Positions 46,983-59,000 of a stretch of DNA of 64,000 bases are shown here, in pieces (position 1 is the first letter of the stretch; each line of letters starts with the position of its first letter). Source of the stretch: Diphasiastrum complanatum (lineage: Eukaryota; Streptophyta; Lycopodiopsida; Lycopodiales; Lycopodiaceae). A program made the position numbers and the translations under genes. The notes beneath the pieces are model-generated. The model did not search any database and had not been told where the DNA came from. It saw nothing but the letters and a program-made list of their open reading frames with translations. The stretch is from NCBI GenBank assembly GCA_029204225.1, contig CM055109.1, positions 48,758,599-48,822,598 of the forward strand, read 5' to 3'.

Positions 46983-48660
46983 ACTCCTCCTCAATTCTCG
47001 GCCCCATCTCTCCATGATAGTCTTCAAGGGTGATGATAGGAGAATCTTTTTGAGAATCTTTGATCTCGGCCTCCTCAAAGATGTATTTTTTATTCTCATG
47101 GAATATAACATCCCTACTCTCAATTGTAACTGAGGTAGAGGGAACATAAATTCTATAAGCCTTCTTGTTGGATGAATATCCAACCATAATCCCTTTAACT
47201 GAATTAGGATCATCTCTTTTCCTTGTTTCCAAGGGTACATGAACAAAGCAAGCACATCCAAAAACTCTAAGGTGATCAACCTTAGGTTTCTTCTTAAACA
47301 AGACTTCATATGGTGATCTTCCTGCAAGTGCATTGTGAGGTAATCTATTGCACAAATAGTTTGCACAATTAATTGCTTCTCCCCAATATTCAATAGGCAA
47401 AGAAGCTTCAACTCGGATTGCTTTAGCACATTCACATAGAGATCGATTTTTTTTTTCAGCAACTCCATTTTGAGATGGAGAATAAGCACAAAAAAACTCT
47501 CTCTTAATCCCTTCACCCTCACAATATTCATAGAAGCAACTTTCCAGCACTAATCAAGTTGTTTGTAAGCTTAGGGACAAAAAGAACATTGGAAAGTGAT
47601 AGAACTTTAGAAGAAGCAAGTTTCAATGGTATGTTGCCAATTCCTTCAATAGAGCACTCATGATCATTTGCAGTATAATTAGATCTTTTAAGTCCTTTAT
47701 AAGGTACAATAGAGTCAAAGGACTCCTTTGAACATCACATATGTAAAGAAGCTCCACTATCTATGTACCAAGCTCCATCTTTCTTCAAGGGTGATGAAGA
47801 AAAGCTTGACACCATGAGTGATCCTTCTCCATCACTTGCAATAAAATCTTCTTCTTTCTCATTAGAGAGATTTGCTTGTTTGAGTTGATTTTTCTTTTTG
47901 AAGCAATTGGAGGCATAGTGCCCCTTCTTGCCACAAAAGAAACACTTGACTTTCTTCTTCTTGGTCTTCGAAGTAGAAGGATGAGATGAGTCATCCTCTT
48001 CACCATCTTTGTCTCTTTCCTTGGCTTTGTCTTTGTTGAAAGCTTGAGAAAACTAGTTCTTTCTCCTTCCTTTATGCTTGTCTTTGACAAAGAGAGCTTT
48101 GTCACTTCTTCAGAGATGAGAATTCCTTGAAGAGTTTCCAAATTGGGCAACTCCTCCTTAATGGAATAGGATTGAACAAGATTATCATAGTCTTCTTTTA
48201 AGCCATTTAGAATGACTTGTACTAGCTCATCTTGATTGATTGTGACACCAACACAAGCAAGCTCCCTATGAAGACTTTTACTCTCAAAACATAATTTACT
48301 CTCCTCACTTCTTTGAAAACTTTGGAAAATCTGATTTCTAAGAGTGAGTATTCTAGAAGTGTTCTTAGATTCATAGATGGACTTAAGTGCATCCCAACCA
48401 TCTTTAGCAGTGGTGCAAGATCCTATTTCTCTCAGAATTTCATTAGAGACATTCATCTTAATGACGTGTAGAGCCATTCTAGCTCTCTTCTTGTACTTTG
48501 GTATTTCAAGTTGTGCTTGAGGCTCCTCCTCAATACCAAGTACTATGTCCATAACATCCTAGAGTATCAAAATAGACTCCATCCTTACCTTCCATATTGA
48601 GTAATTAGAGGTACTTAGTCTTTCACCTGCTTCCAAGAGATATCCTCCCACAGATGCCAT
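46983..48660 (-). pseudogene. Element L gag-protease-partial integrase
   Basis: Gag starts at about 48660 (MASVGGYLLEAGERLSTSNY), has a stop near 48560 and continues at 47785-48552. A CCHC knuckle CFFCGKKGHYASNC (about 47907-47950) is in another frame. The protease site is YIDSGASLHM near 47760. The integrase core is cut: 46954-47550 holds QNGVAEKKNRSLCECAK (catalytic Glu) and the C-terminal region through GYSSNKKAYRIY. The frame then runs through the polypurine tract into the LTR. Reverse transcriptase and RNase H are deleted, so L is non-autonomous. Confidence 0.85.
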
Positions 48661-49412
48661 ATTGTGAAGACTTCTTCGTTATTGGACAATTATATGTTTG
48701 AGCTTGTTCCAATCAGACTTAATGTTGCTACTCTCTTTCACTGTAGGTATTTTCAAGGATGTGCTACCTTCCTATGTGAAAAAACTTGCAACTGTATTTG
48801 AGATAGATCTCAAATATTCCTCAAAACAAGATTTCTAGATCAGTCTCTCAAAATGGATTGAGGCACTTAGACAAGTTTGAAACTTTTGGCACGTGTTAGA
48901 TGCTTAAAAAAAAAACACTAATGATTCAAAAAAGGCTCAAAGTGTTCAATAACATCAAACTTTGCCTTGATCTTCAGTTTCTTGTGTAGGATACTCAAAA
49001 CAATGGATTAAGAATCAAGCAAGATTGAATCAAATCAAAAAGTGGTCACTCGGATTTTGGACCTCTCCCTACCCTCTTTAAGAGCTTATAACTCTTGATA
49101 GACACATCAGATTGATTTGGGATCAATTTTTATGAAAAGTACTCTTCATAAGCTTTCCATCAAGCTATAAGACCACTATCTTTGGACCAAATAGCAAGGA
49201 GCTAAAGGGGACTGAACATCTCTGATTTTCACATGTGCGAAATTCCAAAATTCCGTACAATCTCAAATTTGACCTAAAAATTCAGTTTCTATCCACTTTG
49301 ATCCAAACACTTTTCAAGGAAAGGTATAGAAAAGTGACTAACTACTTTTTTGCTTGATTTAGCTCACAAATTCTTGAACAATCAGAAATAATAGCATGCA
49401 AAGCTTAATTTG

Positions 49413-49424
49413 GCTCTGATACCA
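49413..49424 (-). other. Primer binding site of element L
   Basis: gctctgatacca, the reverse complement of TGGTATCAGAGC, touching the LTR start TGACAAAATTTCC at 49425. Confidence 0.9.
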
Positions 49425-49445
49425 TGACAAAATTTCCAGCAAGTT

Positions 49446-49455
49446 CACACGTGTG
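49446..49455. promoter_or_regulatory. CACACGTGTG palindrome in L/M LTR
   Basis: Reads gttcacacgtgtggggaa about 20 bp from the LTR terminus next to the primer site, so in element sense it lies at the 3' end of the LTR rather than upstream of a TATA box. Confidence 0.5.
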
Positions 49456-49649
49456 GGGAATGATCCACAAATGTGATTGATCTTATTAAGCTTTATGATT
49501 AGCACACAAATTGATTCTGGATTGAATAGCAAGATCTAGTACAGAATTTAATGGCTTAATCACAATCTAGCATGCTAAGAATCAGAGAATGATAGCTTTG
49601 ATTTCAAGAGAGCAAAAGTACAAGAATTTAGTGTATGAGCATAAGCCTC

Positions 49650-49806
<157 letters not shown>

Positions 49807-50074
49807 TTCAAGCAAATAATGGTGTAGATCCAAAATGGCATGGAATAGCTTCAAAGCTTGGTTCTTCATCATAAAATTATGAGAATAGCTACACATATTT
49901 ATGGAGTTTGAGGTAGCTCAAGGTAGAACCACAACCATCCACCTTTCATCCACATCTAAAGTAAAAACTAGAGTATTAGTGACATTTGTCACATCTCATG
50001 CATGCATTTCTACCAAGTGTCATTTTTCTAACTAGAATAGTACAAATCATCATGCATGTGTCCATTTCACTTTG

Positions 50075-50659
50075 CTGATGTATGAATGTGATTGTTGTTG
50101 ATTCTTCTCTTAAGAATTGGTTTGGGATTGTATCAGGTAGATATGCAGGACTTGGAGACCAATCTACCATTCCACTGAGTTTGGATGTTTCCCAGTTTCT
50201 AGATCCCCGAGGAGTTTTTGTTACAAGTGTTGAGTGACAGTTGTAATAAGCACTTTGTAGAATTTCCATTGCTTCAATTTAGATGTTGTGTTGCTGATTT
50301 GTGATTCCAGTATGATTAGATTCAATTATGTTCCCTGTTCTTGAGTAGATTAGATTAGAAATAATCTACATTCTGTAAAAACCAAAGAAAGAACTGAAAC
50401 AATTTGTAGAACTGTAGATGAACGAGTCCTGACAGATCTTTTAACCAAGATGAGCTAACATTACCAATAAAAGACTGAAATCAGATTGTAGGTGTGCCAT
50501 ACTGACAAGCAAGACATGCTACCATTATCTTGTAGAATAGAATTCGTGACTGAGCCCATTACCAAATAGAATTGTAGTCACCCTGAATGTTGATAAGCTA
50601 AAACTCTGTCAATCAGAATTGAGCTAACATTCAGATAGAGAATAAGCGCTAACTGAGAA
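50075..50659. other. Left part of the 2.07-kb insertion block
   Basis: No firm gene. One plus-strand frame near 50395-50450 reads ERVLTDLLTKM, reminiscent of the ADLLTKPL end of Copia RNase H, but too short to call. Confidence 0.3.
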
Positions 50660-50882
50660 GTAGAATATCTGCTAATAGAGATACAATGGCAAGAGCTTTA
50701 CCATCCTTAGCTTCCTGGGTGGTCAGCATGTCAGGTTCAGTCGGCTTGGCTATTGAACCGCTGATGTATCTTCAGAGTTTTTCTTTCGATAAGTATGATC
50801 GTCATTTTAAATTTCCACATGTGGAAGTCATCACCGTTGAATACTTATTGATCAATTGGATTTCTGAAGATGTACCTTCCAT
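50660..50882 (-). pseudogene. Copia element N gag N-terminus
   Basis: In minus sense an ATG near 50882 starts MEGTSSEIQLINKYSTV. After a frameshift the sequence continues FHMWKFKMTIILIERKTL and GKALAIVSLLAD, matching the Copia gag pattern with a W-FKM motif. It sits at the right distance from the primer sites at 50941-51000. Confidence 0.65.
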
Positions 50883-50940
50883 GATGAATGATCTAAGAAT
50901 TTGTAAAATGATCTGAAATAATAATAGTTTAGAATGATGG

Positions 50941-51000
50941 CTCTGATACCAACTTGTTGGGTTTGTATTACTCTGATACCAGCTTGTTGGGTTTCTTTGA
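50941..51000 (-). repeat. 30-bp tandem duplication spanning the primer site and LTR end of N
   Basis: Two adjacent 30-bp units, each ctctgatacc-a/g-gcttgttgggttt-type. Each contains the reverse complement of the tRNA-Met primer site and the first bases of the LTR (TTGTTGGGTTT). Only the right-hand unit is joined to the LTR body. Confidence 0.9.
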
Positions 51001-51966
51001 ATGGTTGCAGAATGATTAGAGAGAAATCAACATGCAAATTATAGCAAGATCTTACCAAACAATAGATTCAGAATATCACTTAAATCGACAGAAGGAATAC
51101 CTTAGTAGGTGTCGAAGACAACCATGAAGGGAGAGAAATAGTTAGGCATCTAAAACAACCGTGCTTCCTTCGAGATTAGATATTCCAAGTGAGTCGTGGA
51201 GCGAGTATCTGTATGAGAGAGAAATTATCAGAAATCATTCACATTGGAACACACATAAGAAGATAGAGAATTTGAATCAAGCTATTGTAAATACAACTAT
51301 CTAATCATGATCCTGTGCCCAAGAATGATTCACAGTATTAGTGCACTATGTGTTGTGATCTTACTACGCTAGTTATAGATTGAATACTACCTCTATTCCT
51401 TGAATTACTTTCACTCTCTCTAAGATCTTTGATCCTATGGAATCATGTAATTCTGATATAAGGAGTTCACAAAGGAACTCTGAATCACGCTTACACTGAT
51501 TGACTCTTTCCTCTTACATCATCATCTTTTATAGTGTGTTGCCATTATGTATATATACATGCGACAGTTATAAAAACTGTGTGGGCAACGAGCATGAAGT
51601 AATTCAATTACTGCAAAGTACTGAAATGAATTGTGACGTGGTCTGCGTCGAATAGGAAGAGGAAGAGCTCCATTTTGAATGGTAGCAATCGATGATCGTC
51701 GAAGATGTCAAGCAAGCGAGTCAACTAGCTCGCCTTTGAGAAGATGTCGATGTCAGGATGTCGACGAAGTCGAGTTGGTGAAGTCAATGACATGGACATC
51801 GACAAAGTCAATCCTGCTTCTGCTTCAAGTCGATGTAATGCACAGACTGTTGACTTGTGCAAGTAAGAGTAAGACTGCATGTCGTTATAGAGACAGGATA
51901 TTTACATAGTATACTGGTGCTCAGAAATCAAATTCGGGTGAGTCAGAGTGAAGATTAACTCCAACA
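50985..51966 (-). repeat. 5' LTR of Copia element N
   Basis: 982 bp with perfect inverted ends TGTTGG and CCAACA. It lies next to the primer sites, which places the element on the minus strand. No 3' LTR was found to the left, so N is truncated. A region near 51680-51850 is richer in TCGA-type sequence (gtcgatgtc, gtcgacgaagtcgag) than its surroundings. Confidence 0.7.
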
Positions 51967-52148
51967 CTAGACACTAATTGGGGCTAAAACTAGTCATGGT
52001 AGGAGGCCTTGTGGCTTGCGACAATTGGATCAATGTATCCATGGATGTACATGTAGCTGGGTCGTGCCCTCATCTAAGGATGATAGAAGCTTGAGAGGTG
52101 CAAGAGTTGTAAACACATCATCTCTCAAGGACTCCACCACTCAACAAA
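51967..52148. other. Right part of the insertion block
   Basis: Short unassigned stretch between N's LTR and the resumed L/M LTR. Nothing recognisable. Confidence 0.4.
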
Positions 52149-52444
52149 GTACAAATCATCATGCATGTGTCCATTATACTTTGTGCATGCCTTGCATGTC
52201 ACTATGGATCACTTACAATTAATGCATGTGAATTGCCACGAGTTTCTACAAGCATGAATTTGCCAATTCTATGTCTGCAAACTATATGCAAGTTGTATTC
52301 TTCAAACTAGACATTACATAACCATGTAGCTCGAGTTCTATATAGGCCAAACTTGGCATTTTGCATTTCTGAGCTACATACTTGCATGGTACAACATTTG
52401 TAGCAAGGCAAGAAATCAATATGGATTTGTTTTTCCAATTTTAA
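52149..52444 (-). repeat. LTR shared by elements L and M, second part
   Basis: Matches 46700-46982 (for example cttgcatgtcactatggatca and tagctcgagttctat). It is followed on the right by the reverse complement of a polypurine tract (ctctcctctta), so it is also the 3' LTR of M. Confidence 0.78.
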
Positions 52445-52463
52445 CTCTCCTCTTAAAAATAAT

Positions 52464-53027
52464 CTATATTGATTTGAACATGGATCTTGGTATAACTCCA
52501 AGATTGGCTCTATGCCTGATGAAAGAACTTTTGCTCAAAGGTTTGGTGAGCATATCAACAATGCAAGATGATGTGTCGACGTGCTCCAATTTGATTTCCC
52601 CTCCAATGAGCTTCTCTCTCACGAAGTGATGTGCAACTTCAATATGCTTGCTCCTTGCATGGAATATCGGGTTGTTGGCAAGGGCTTGGGCTGAAATGTT
52701 GTCACACATGATCATAGGTAGTTCCTCTTCCAAGATTATCTTTAGTTCCACTAGTAACCTCTTGATCCAAAGCACTTCCTTTGTTGTTGTATTGAGTGCC
52801 TTGTACTCAGCTTCACATGATGAGAGTGATACAGTATCTTGCTTTTTGGAAAGCCAAGATATCAAGTTTCCTCCAAGATATATGACATAAGCACTTGTAG
52901 ATTTTTGATCTGCTCTATCACTTGCAAAATCCGAGTAGGAATAACAAATAATAGAAAGATTTTCACTTTTATACAATAAACCAAAATCAAAAGTTGAAGA
53001 TATATATCTAAGCACTCTCTTGGCCAT
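52464..53027 (-). pseudogene. Copia element M: RNase H and C-terminus
   Basis: A 187-codon open stretch: RVLRYISSTFDFGLLY, SWLSKKQDTVSLSSCEAEYK, then RSKHIEVAHHFVREK and VDMLTKPLSKSSF. The stop lies just before the polypurine tract. Everything upstream of RNase H is missing; at 53026-53030 the sequence joins head to head with the LTR of I. The reading frame is intact over the remnant, so truncation is recent relative to point decay. Confidence 0.9.
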
Positions 53028-53354
53028 TCAATGTGAGACACCAATCTTGGTTTTGGAAGCAATTTTGAGTGATTCTCTCCGTTTGTCTACATTTGTTTTG
53101 ATTGTTTTGAGGTGCTATCAATGTGTACTTGATTTTCAGGTTGGAGTCCGTACTCAAACAGGGTTTCACATGTGGGAAACCAGAAAGTACACCTACCTTC
53201 AATTAATGATTGTTCTTGTTAGGATTTTGTGTTTAGAATTGATCTAGATTGATCTTAATCTCAAGTAGATTGATAGATCAAGTAATCTGACAACCAATCC
53301 CTCTTGAGGATCAGATTAGGATCCACTCTTGGTCCTTTTTGTACTTTTTGCACA
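53026..53354 (+). repeat. 5' LTR of element I (3' part only)
   Basis: Matches 57628-57953 of the 3' LTR; the first roughly 490 bp are missing where it meets M. Ends TTTTTGCACA. Confidence 0.88.
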
Positions 53355-53367
53355 TGGTATCAGAGCC
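53355..53367 (+). other. Primer binding site of element I
   Basis: TGGTATCAGAGCC directly after the LTR end GCACA. Confidence 0.93.
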
Positions 53368-53528
53368 TAGTACAAGAGGTTTTGTTGAAATTGATAGGGT
53401 TAATCCAAATCAAAGCCAAAATTAGCAGTTTTTTGGAAACTAGTCAAATTTTGTGTAGCGAGTTGGATTTGATAGCTATCCTCAAAATTTTTAGTCCAGA
53501 TCTTGTTGTGGGCTGTGGGAACTCTTTT

Positions 53529-53538
53529 CACACGTGTG
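53529..53538. promoter_or_regulatory. CACACGTGTG palindrome in the leader of I
   Basis: About 170 bp downstream of the primer site, read as ttttcacacgtgtgaggccg. The extension matches the F LTR copy at 27813 in inverted sense. It lies in transcribed leader, not LTR, so a transcriptional role is less obvious here. Confidence 0.45.
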
Positions 53539-53955
53539 AGGCCGTACAGCTCCGGTTTTGATTGAGAAATTTCAAAAATTTGTAGAATTTGACTCACATA
53601 CCCAATTTGAGTGATTTTTGGTGCAAAATCAAGCATTTTCTATAGTGAATCTAATCCCTTGATTAGTTCTTGGATTAGATCAGTCAAAAAATTAAAACTG
53701 AAGCTTGAATTAGGTGCACTAATTGATCTTCTCTGATTTTTTGAGTGTATGTTGAGGTTGAAGAGAGAGATTGCTAAGAATCATAGATTAAGGAGTGATT
53801 TTGCAAGTTTGAGACTAGAATCTAAATTTCCATCATTCTAGATTGGTTCTTGAGTGATAGGATTGAGTCTATAAGCTTCTGATTTGCTAAAAGACTTTAG
53901 GTTCAGATCTCTTAGAGAAACCATAAGAGTTTCTAGTGCTTTTTCACATTCAAAA

Positions 53956-56900
53956 ATGGCATCAATGGGTGGTTTTTTGCTTGAAGCTAGTGAAAGACTT
54001 ACATCCACTAATTATGCTACTTGGATAGTTCAAATGGAGTCTTTGCTTGTACTTCATGATCTTTATGACATAGTACTTGAGGTGGAAGTAGAACCTCAAG
54101 GAGGAGTTGAATTGGCTAAGTACAAAAAGAGATGTAGAGTTGCATTACACTACATAAAAATGAATGTAAGTAATGAACTTTTGAAAGAAATCTCATCTTG
54201 TACCACATCCAAAGAGGGATGGGATTCATTAAAAGCCATATATGGATCCAAGAACACTTCAAGGATACTCATGCTTAGGAATCAAATCCTTCAAAGCATG
54301 AAAGGAAGTAGTGAAAGTGCCCAAAATTATGTCTTTAGGATCAAATCTTTGAATAAGGAGTTGTCTTCTATAGATGATAAAATCAAAGATGATGAATTAG
54401 TTCAAATAATTTTGAATGGATTAGGAGATGATTATTCCAATCTTGTTCAAACCTTTGCTATTCAAGATTCACTTCCTAGTATTGAAAAACTTCAAAGTGT
54501 GCTTGTTAGTGAGGAGAGTAGAATGCTTTATATCAAAAGTAGAATGAGTTCCTTATCTTTGAATGATGGTGATGAAAAAGCTATCTTTTCTTTGAAAGCT
54601 TGTGGACTCTCCAAATCTCATAAGCTTCCTTTCAAGAGATCTTTGATAAGATCTAACTCTCCTCTTGACCTTATACACTTGGATGTTCATTCATTTTCAT
54701 ATGAATCAAATGGTGGAGCTCTAATGTATGTCACTTTTATTGATGATAAATCAAGATACCCTTGGGTTTATTTCTTGTCTAAGAAAAGTGAAGTTTTTGA
54801 GTCCTTTGTAAAGTTCAAAACTCTTGTGGAAAAACAACTTAATACTAGCTTGAAAAGAAGTGATAATGGAGGGGAGTACATCTCCAATAGGATGAAAGAG
54901 TTTTGTGAAACTAATGGCATAAAGAGAGAGTTTACTTGTACATATACTCCACAACAAAATGGAGTAGCTGAGAGAAAGAATAGGACACTATGTGAGTGTG
55001 CTAAAGCTATGAGATTAGATGCATCTCTTTTTATTTCATTTTGGGGAGAAGCTATTTTATGTGCAAACTTTCTTTGTAATAGAATGACTAATAGTGCCAT
55101 TAAAGGACTTACACCTTATGAAGTATTGTTTGGCAAAAAGCCAAATCTTAGTGATTTGAAAGTTTTTGGATGTACTTGTTATGTACATATTCCTTTAGAA
55201 ACAAGGAAAAAGGAAGATGCCACTTCTTTGAAAGGCATCTTTGTTGGTTATAGTGAAAATAAGAAAGCTTATAAGATATTTGATCCTATTACCAAAAAAG
55301 TTGTTGTAAGTAGAGATGTACTTTTTGATGAATTTCTCCAAGCCAAAGGAAAGGTGACTTCCAACAACACTCAACTTGTCAAGGATCATGCTATGGCCGA
55401 GGAGGAGCTTCATGAAGATGAAGACCAAGTGGAACTTACTCAAAGTCCAAGGGTGCCAAGAAGATCAACAAGGACAGGGATTGAGCCATCAAGGATCACT
55501 TATAGTGACAAAGGGGAGCAAAGAGAAGATTCTCAACTACTCAACTCTTATACTTTCTTGACTACTATGCTTGAAGAACCAACTAGTTTTGAGGAAGCAA
55601 ATAAGTGTCAATATTGGAGGAAAGCTATGCAAGTAGAGTTTGATGCATTAATGGAAAATCAAACTTGGAAACTTGTTGATTTACCTTATGAGAAGAAGTC
55701 TCTTACTTGTAAATGGATGTATAGATTGAAATATAATCAAGATGGTTCCATTCATAAGTACAAAGCTAGACTTGTAGCAAAAGGTTTTTTGCAAGTCACA
55801 GGCATAGATTATGATGAAACCTTTGCACCTGTTGCAAAGCTTGTGACCATTAGATTAATCATATGTCTTGCAAGTTCTTTCAAATGGGAGCTCTTCCAAC
55901 TTGATGTGACAAATGCTCTCTTGAATGGATTCTTGGAAGAGGAAATCTACATGTGCCAACCCCAGGGATTCATCAAAGATGGAGAAGAAGACAAGGTGTG
56001 TCTCTTAAAGAAGAGTCTTTATGGACTCAAGCAAGCACCAAAAGCATGGTATTCTAGGTTGCATTCCTATCTTATTTTCATTGGATTTGTTGTAAGTTAT
56101 TATGAACCATCATTGTACTACAAATGTAATGATGGAAAGATCATTATCTTAGTTTTATATGTTGATGATATTATACTCACAGGAAATGATCTAGATGGCA
56201 TCAAGAATGTAAAAGTTTCCTTGTCTAGTGAATTTAAGATGGTAGATCTAGGACTTCTTAAAGTTATACTTGGAATAGAAGTCACTAGAAGTAATGATTT
56301 TACCTTCATATGTCAATCTAAGTATGCTAGATCAATCTTAGCAAGATTTGGCATGATTGATTGTAAAGGAGTTGAAACTCCTATGGAACTAAGTGTAGTC
56401 TAAGGAAAGTGATGAAGCATCCTTTGAGGACATCACTACCTATAGAATGCTTATTGGTTCTTTGATATACTTAACTATCACTAGACCAGATCTTAGTTTT
56501 TGTGTTGGCAAGTTGAGTCAATACATGCAAAGTCCATTAATATGTCATTGGAAAGGAGCAAAAAGGGTGTTAAGGTACATCTCGGCTACAAAAGACTTTG
56601 GCATAGTTTATGAAAGGGCTAATATTTGTTTGAGAGCATATTCGGACTCAAGTTTTGCAGGTGACAAGATGGATAGAATATCCATAAGTGCATTTGCTAC
56701 ATTCTTATGTGGAGGAGTTATATCTTGGCTTTTAAAAAAGCAAGATACCATCTCTCTTTCATCAACAGAATTCGAATATAAAGCTATGACAACAACAACA
56801 AAGGAGGTTCTTTGGCTTAAAAGGCTTTTGGAGGAGCTACATGTGATCAAGGATGAAGACATTCCATGCATATATTGTGATAATCAAGTAGCTCAACAAC

Positions 56901-57121
56901 TTGCAAACAGTCCAGTCTTCCATGCTCGAACAAAGCACATCGAGATTGCACATCATTTCGTGAGGGAGAAAGTGCAAGCAAAGGAGATCAAGATTATTCA
57001 TGTTTTATCATCAGATTGCATTGCTGATATACTCACCAAAGCATTGCCTAAAGATCCATTTATAAAATTAAGATTGGCTCTTGGAGTTATAGATAGATCT
57101 ATGCTAGATTTACCAAGCTAG
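53956..57121 (+). pseudogene. Element I gag-integrase-reverse transcriptase polyprotein
   Basis: First ATG of gag at 53956 (MASMGGFLLEASERLTSTNY); an upstream in-frame extension starts at a non-ATG codon. Gag runs to about residue 215 and is then fused in frame to CGLSKSHKLPFKRS, the end of the integrase zinc finger. The CCHC knuckle, protease and most of the finger are thus deleted without loss of frame. Integrase has TFIDDKSRY and QQNGVAERKN, but the middle motif reads KRSDNGGEY. Reverse transcriptase has LYVDDIILTG. A stop at 56401-56403 reflects a one-base frameshift; RNase H continues from 56447 to 57121 (RTKHIEIAHHFVREK, ADILTKALPKDPF). Without protease the product could not be self-processed. 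Confidence 0.92.
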
Positions 57122-57402
57122 ATTTTTGAGGAGTGTGAAAAATGCAAAAATATGCTTGGTAGAGGCCAAAAATCTTGTATATAGGCTAGACACACATGTG
57201 TGGAGCCTGTTCCCACGTGTGAAACTACTGTACTTTTCTTGTACCATAATCATATATGTTGTACATATGTTTTAATTCAAGTTCTAGTGGCTAAAATGGC
57301 CAAAAACTAGTTTTCTAGAGATATGACACATGGCACCAATTTAATAATTGCATGAGCCAAATATTTTGAATAGGTGTCACATCCCATGTGTAGAGGACAG
57401 CT

Positions 57403-57412
57403 CACACGTGTG
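57403..57412. promoter_or_regulatory. CACACGTGTG palindrome in I 3' LTR (copy 1)
   Basis: About 190 bp upstream of the TATATATAG box at 57601, a plausible promoter position. Confidence 0.55.
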
Positions 57413-57552
57413 GAAATAGCTGAAGTAGGCGAGTTTTTGCTTCTAAAAGATTTCCATGAAGATCTCCATATAGTAGAAAAATAGACCAAAAATGTCCAAA
57501 ATGGAAAGTTTTGATCCAAGTGTCAAATTGCATGATGGTGACAAGGCATCCT

Positions 57553-57562
57553 CACACGTGTG
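57553..57562. promoter_or_regulatory. CACACGTGTG palindrome in I 3' LTR (copy 2)
   Basis: About 40 bp upstream of the TATATATAG box; the palindrome extends to CTCACACGTGTGAG. Confidence 0.6.
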
Positions 57563-57600
57563 AGATCTGATGCATGATCAATACCTCGAGCTCCAAAAAT

Positions 57601-57609
57601 GTATATATA
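57601..57609 (+). promoter_or_regulatory. TATA box of I LTR
   Basis: gtatatatagaggctt, a canonical TATATATAG. The corresponding part of the 5' LTR is deleted. Confidence 0.6.
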
Positions 57610-57953
57610 GAGGCTTATTTGGCCATAATCAATGTGAGACCAATCTTGGTTTTGGAAGCAATTTTGAGTGATTCTCTCCATTTGTTTACATTTGTTTTGA
57701 TTGTTTTGAGGTGCTATCAATGTGTACTTGATTTTCAGGTTGGAGTCCGTACTCAGACAGGGTTTCACACGTGGGAAACCAGAAAGTATACCTACCTTCA
57801 ATTAATGATTATTCTTGTTAGGATTTTGTGTCTAGAATTGATCTAGATTGATCTTAATCTCAAGTAGATTGATAGATCAAGTAATCTGACAACCAATCCC
57901 TCTTGAGGATTAGATTAGGATCCACTCTTGGTCCTTTTTGTACTTTTTGCACA

Positions 57954-59000
57954 CAGAACTCAAGAAACACAAGCTCAAGGAAGACGAGAGAACACAGCGC
58001 AATCTTGAGTGGCAGAGGGAGTCAGGGAGAGATGTTCAAGTGTTCATGCAAGAGACAAGCGAAGAAAATGTTTGGTCATAGAAAATGTGATCGATGTTTG
58101 GCAAATGTGGATTGGTGTGCCAGTTCGGGATGGAGCAAAGGAGGATAAGAGAGCAATCTGAGAGAGATTAAAGGAGGAGCGCGAGGAGGAGCGGAAGAGA
58201 GCATTGATTCAGCGCATAGTTGAGTAATGATCCGTGGGCAGCAAGAGACACACCCAGCAGAGCGAGAGATAGGAGAGAGCTTACAGAGCTTTCGTCCTAA
58301 CCAAAACTCTCGATGTAGTGAGTCGAGAGAGATATATTTATGCAAAAATATGTTGATAACAACACAGACCTAGAGAGAGAGAGAGAGGGATAGATATAGA
58401 TTCTTTAGCTGGAGAGAGAGAGAGAGATAGAGAACCTGCACGCGTGAGAGAGAGACTGAGAGAGAGATTTCGAGCCATCATCCGTTAGTGTTTCTGAGCA
58501 AGGATTATGAGCAATCAAAAATTTCTTCAAAGTGCAATCAGGAAATAATGTTGTTTCAGATCTAGGGTTAGGGTTACATTTTTAGGGTTTTTGGAAGCAT
58601 AAATAGCAATAAAGTGGGATAAACTGAGGTGTTGGAGAGAGAGAGAGAGAGAGTGAGAGAGACGTAGAGAAAGAGAGTCTGTAGACAGAGAGAGCTCGCT
58701 ATAATGTGAGTTGATAGAGAGAGAGCGCGAAGGATCGAGCATTTGAGTGAAAGGGCTAGGATGGAGGTACATTTAATGGTGAGCATCGCAGGCAAGAAGG
58801 AATGAAGCAGCGGTAGCATTAGTGTTGGTGTTTGCTACACTTTTAGGCGGATCAATCTGGTGGCATATTGCTTTTCCTCTCAGCGCAGTGCTGTGGCTGT
58901 GGCTTTGGGAGCAGGCTGGAATAATAGCGCACCTGCTTTTGCACGGATTTACAATCAATCTGTTATCGCACTTCCTAATTGTCCCCAAAGTGTATGAGAA
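57954..59000. other. Purine-rich unique DNA upstream of the ALG13 locus
   Basis: Contains several short impure GA runs (about 58372-58390, 58412-58425, 58446-58468, 58635-58668), all broken by other bases, unlike the pure arrays in LTRs. Base composition is less AT-rich than the retrotransposon blocks. No coding frame has a recognised domain. It may include a promoter or an untranslated exon of a host gene. Confidence 0.4.

Larger units (their letters stand above)
53026..57953 (+). mobile_element. Copia element I with an internally deleted gag-pol
   Basis: Order: truncated 5' LTR, primer site 53355-53367, leader, gag fused to integrase, reverse transcriptase, RNase H, polypurine tract (TTTTTGAGGAG, 57123-57133), complete 820-bp 3' LTR (57134-57953). 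The truncated 5' LTR has lost the upstream promoter region. No target duplication can be found because the left end is rearranged. Confidence 0.9.
57134..57953 (+). repeat. 3' LTR of element I
   Basis: 820 bp, TGTGAAAAAT to TTTTGCACA. It carries a cluster of palindrome-type motifs at 57191 (cacacatgtgtgg), 57213 (cccacgtgtgaaa), 57403, 57553 and 57765 (tttcacacgtgggaaa), and a TATATATAG box at 57601-57609. Confidence 0.92.
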
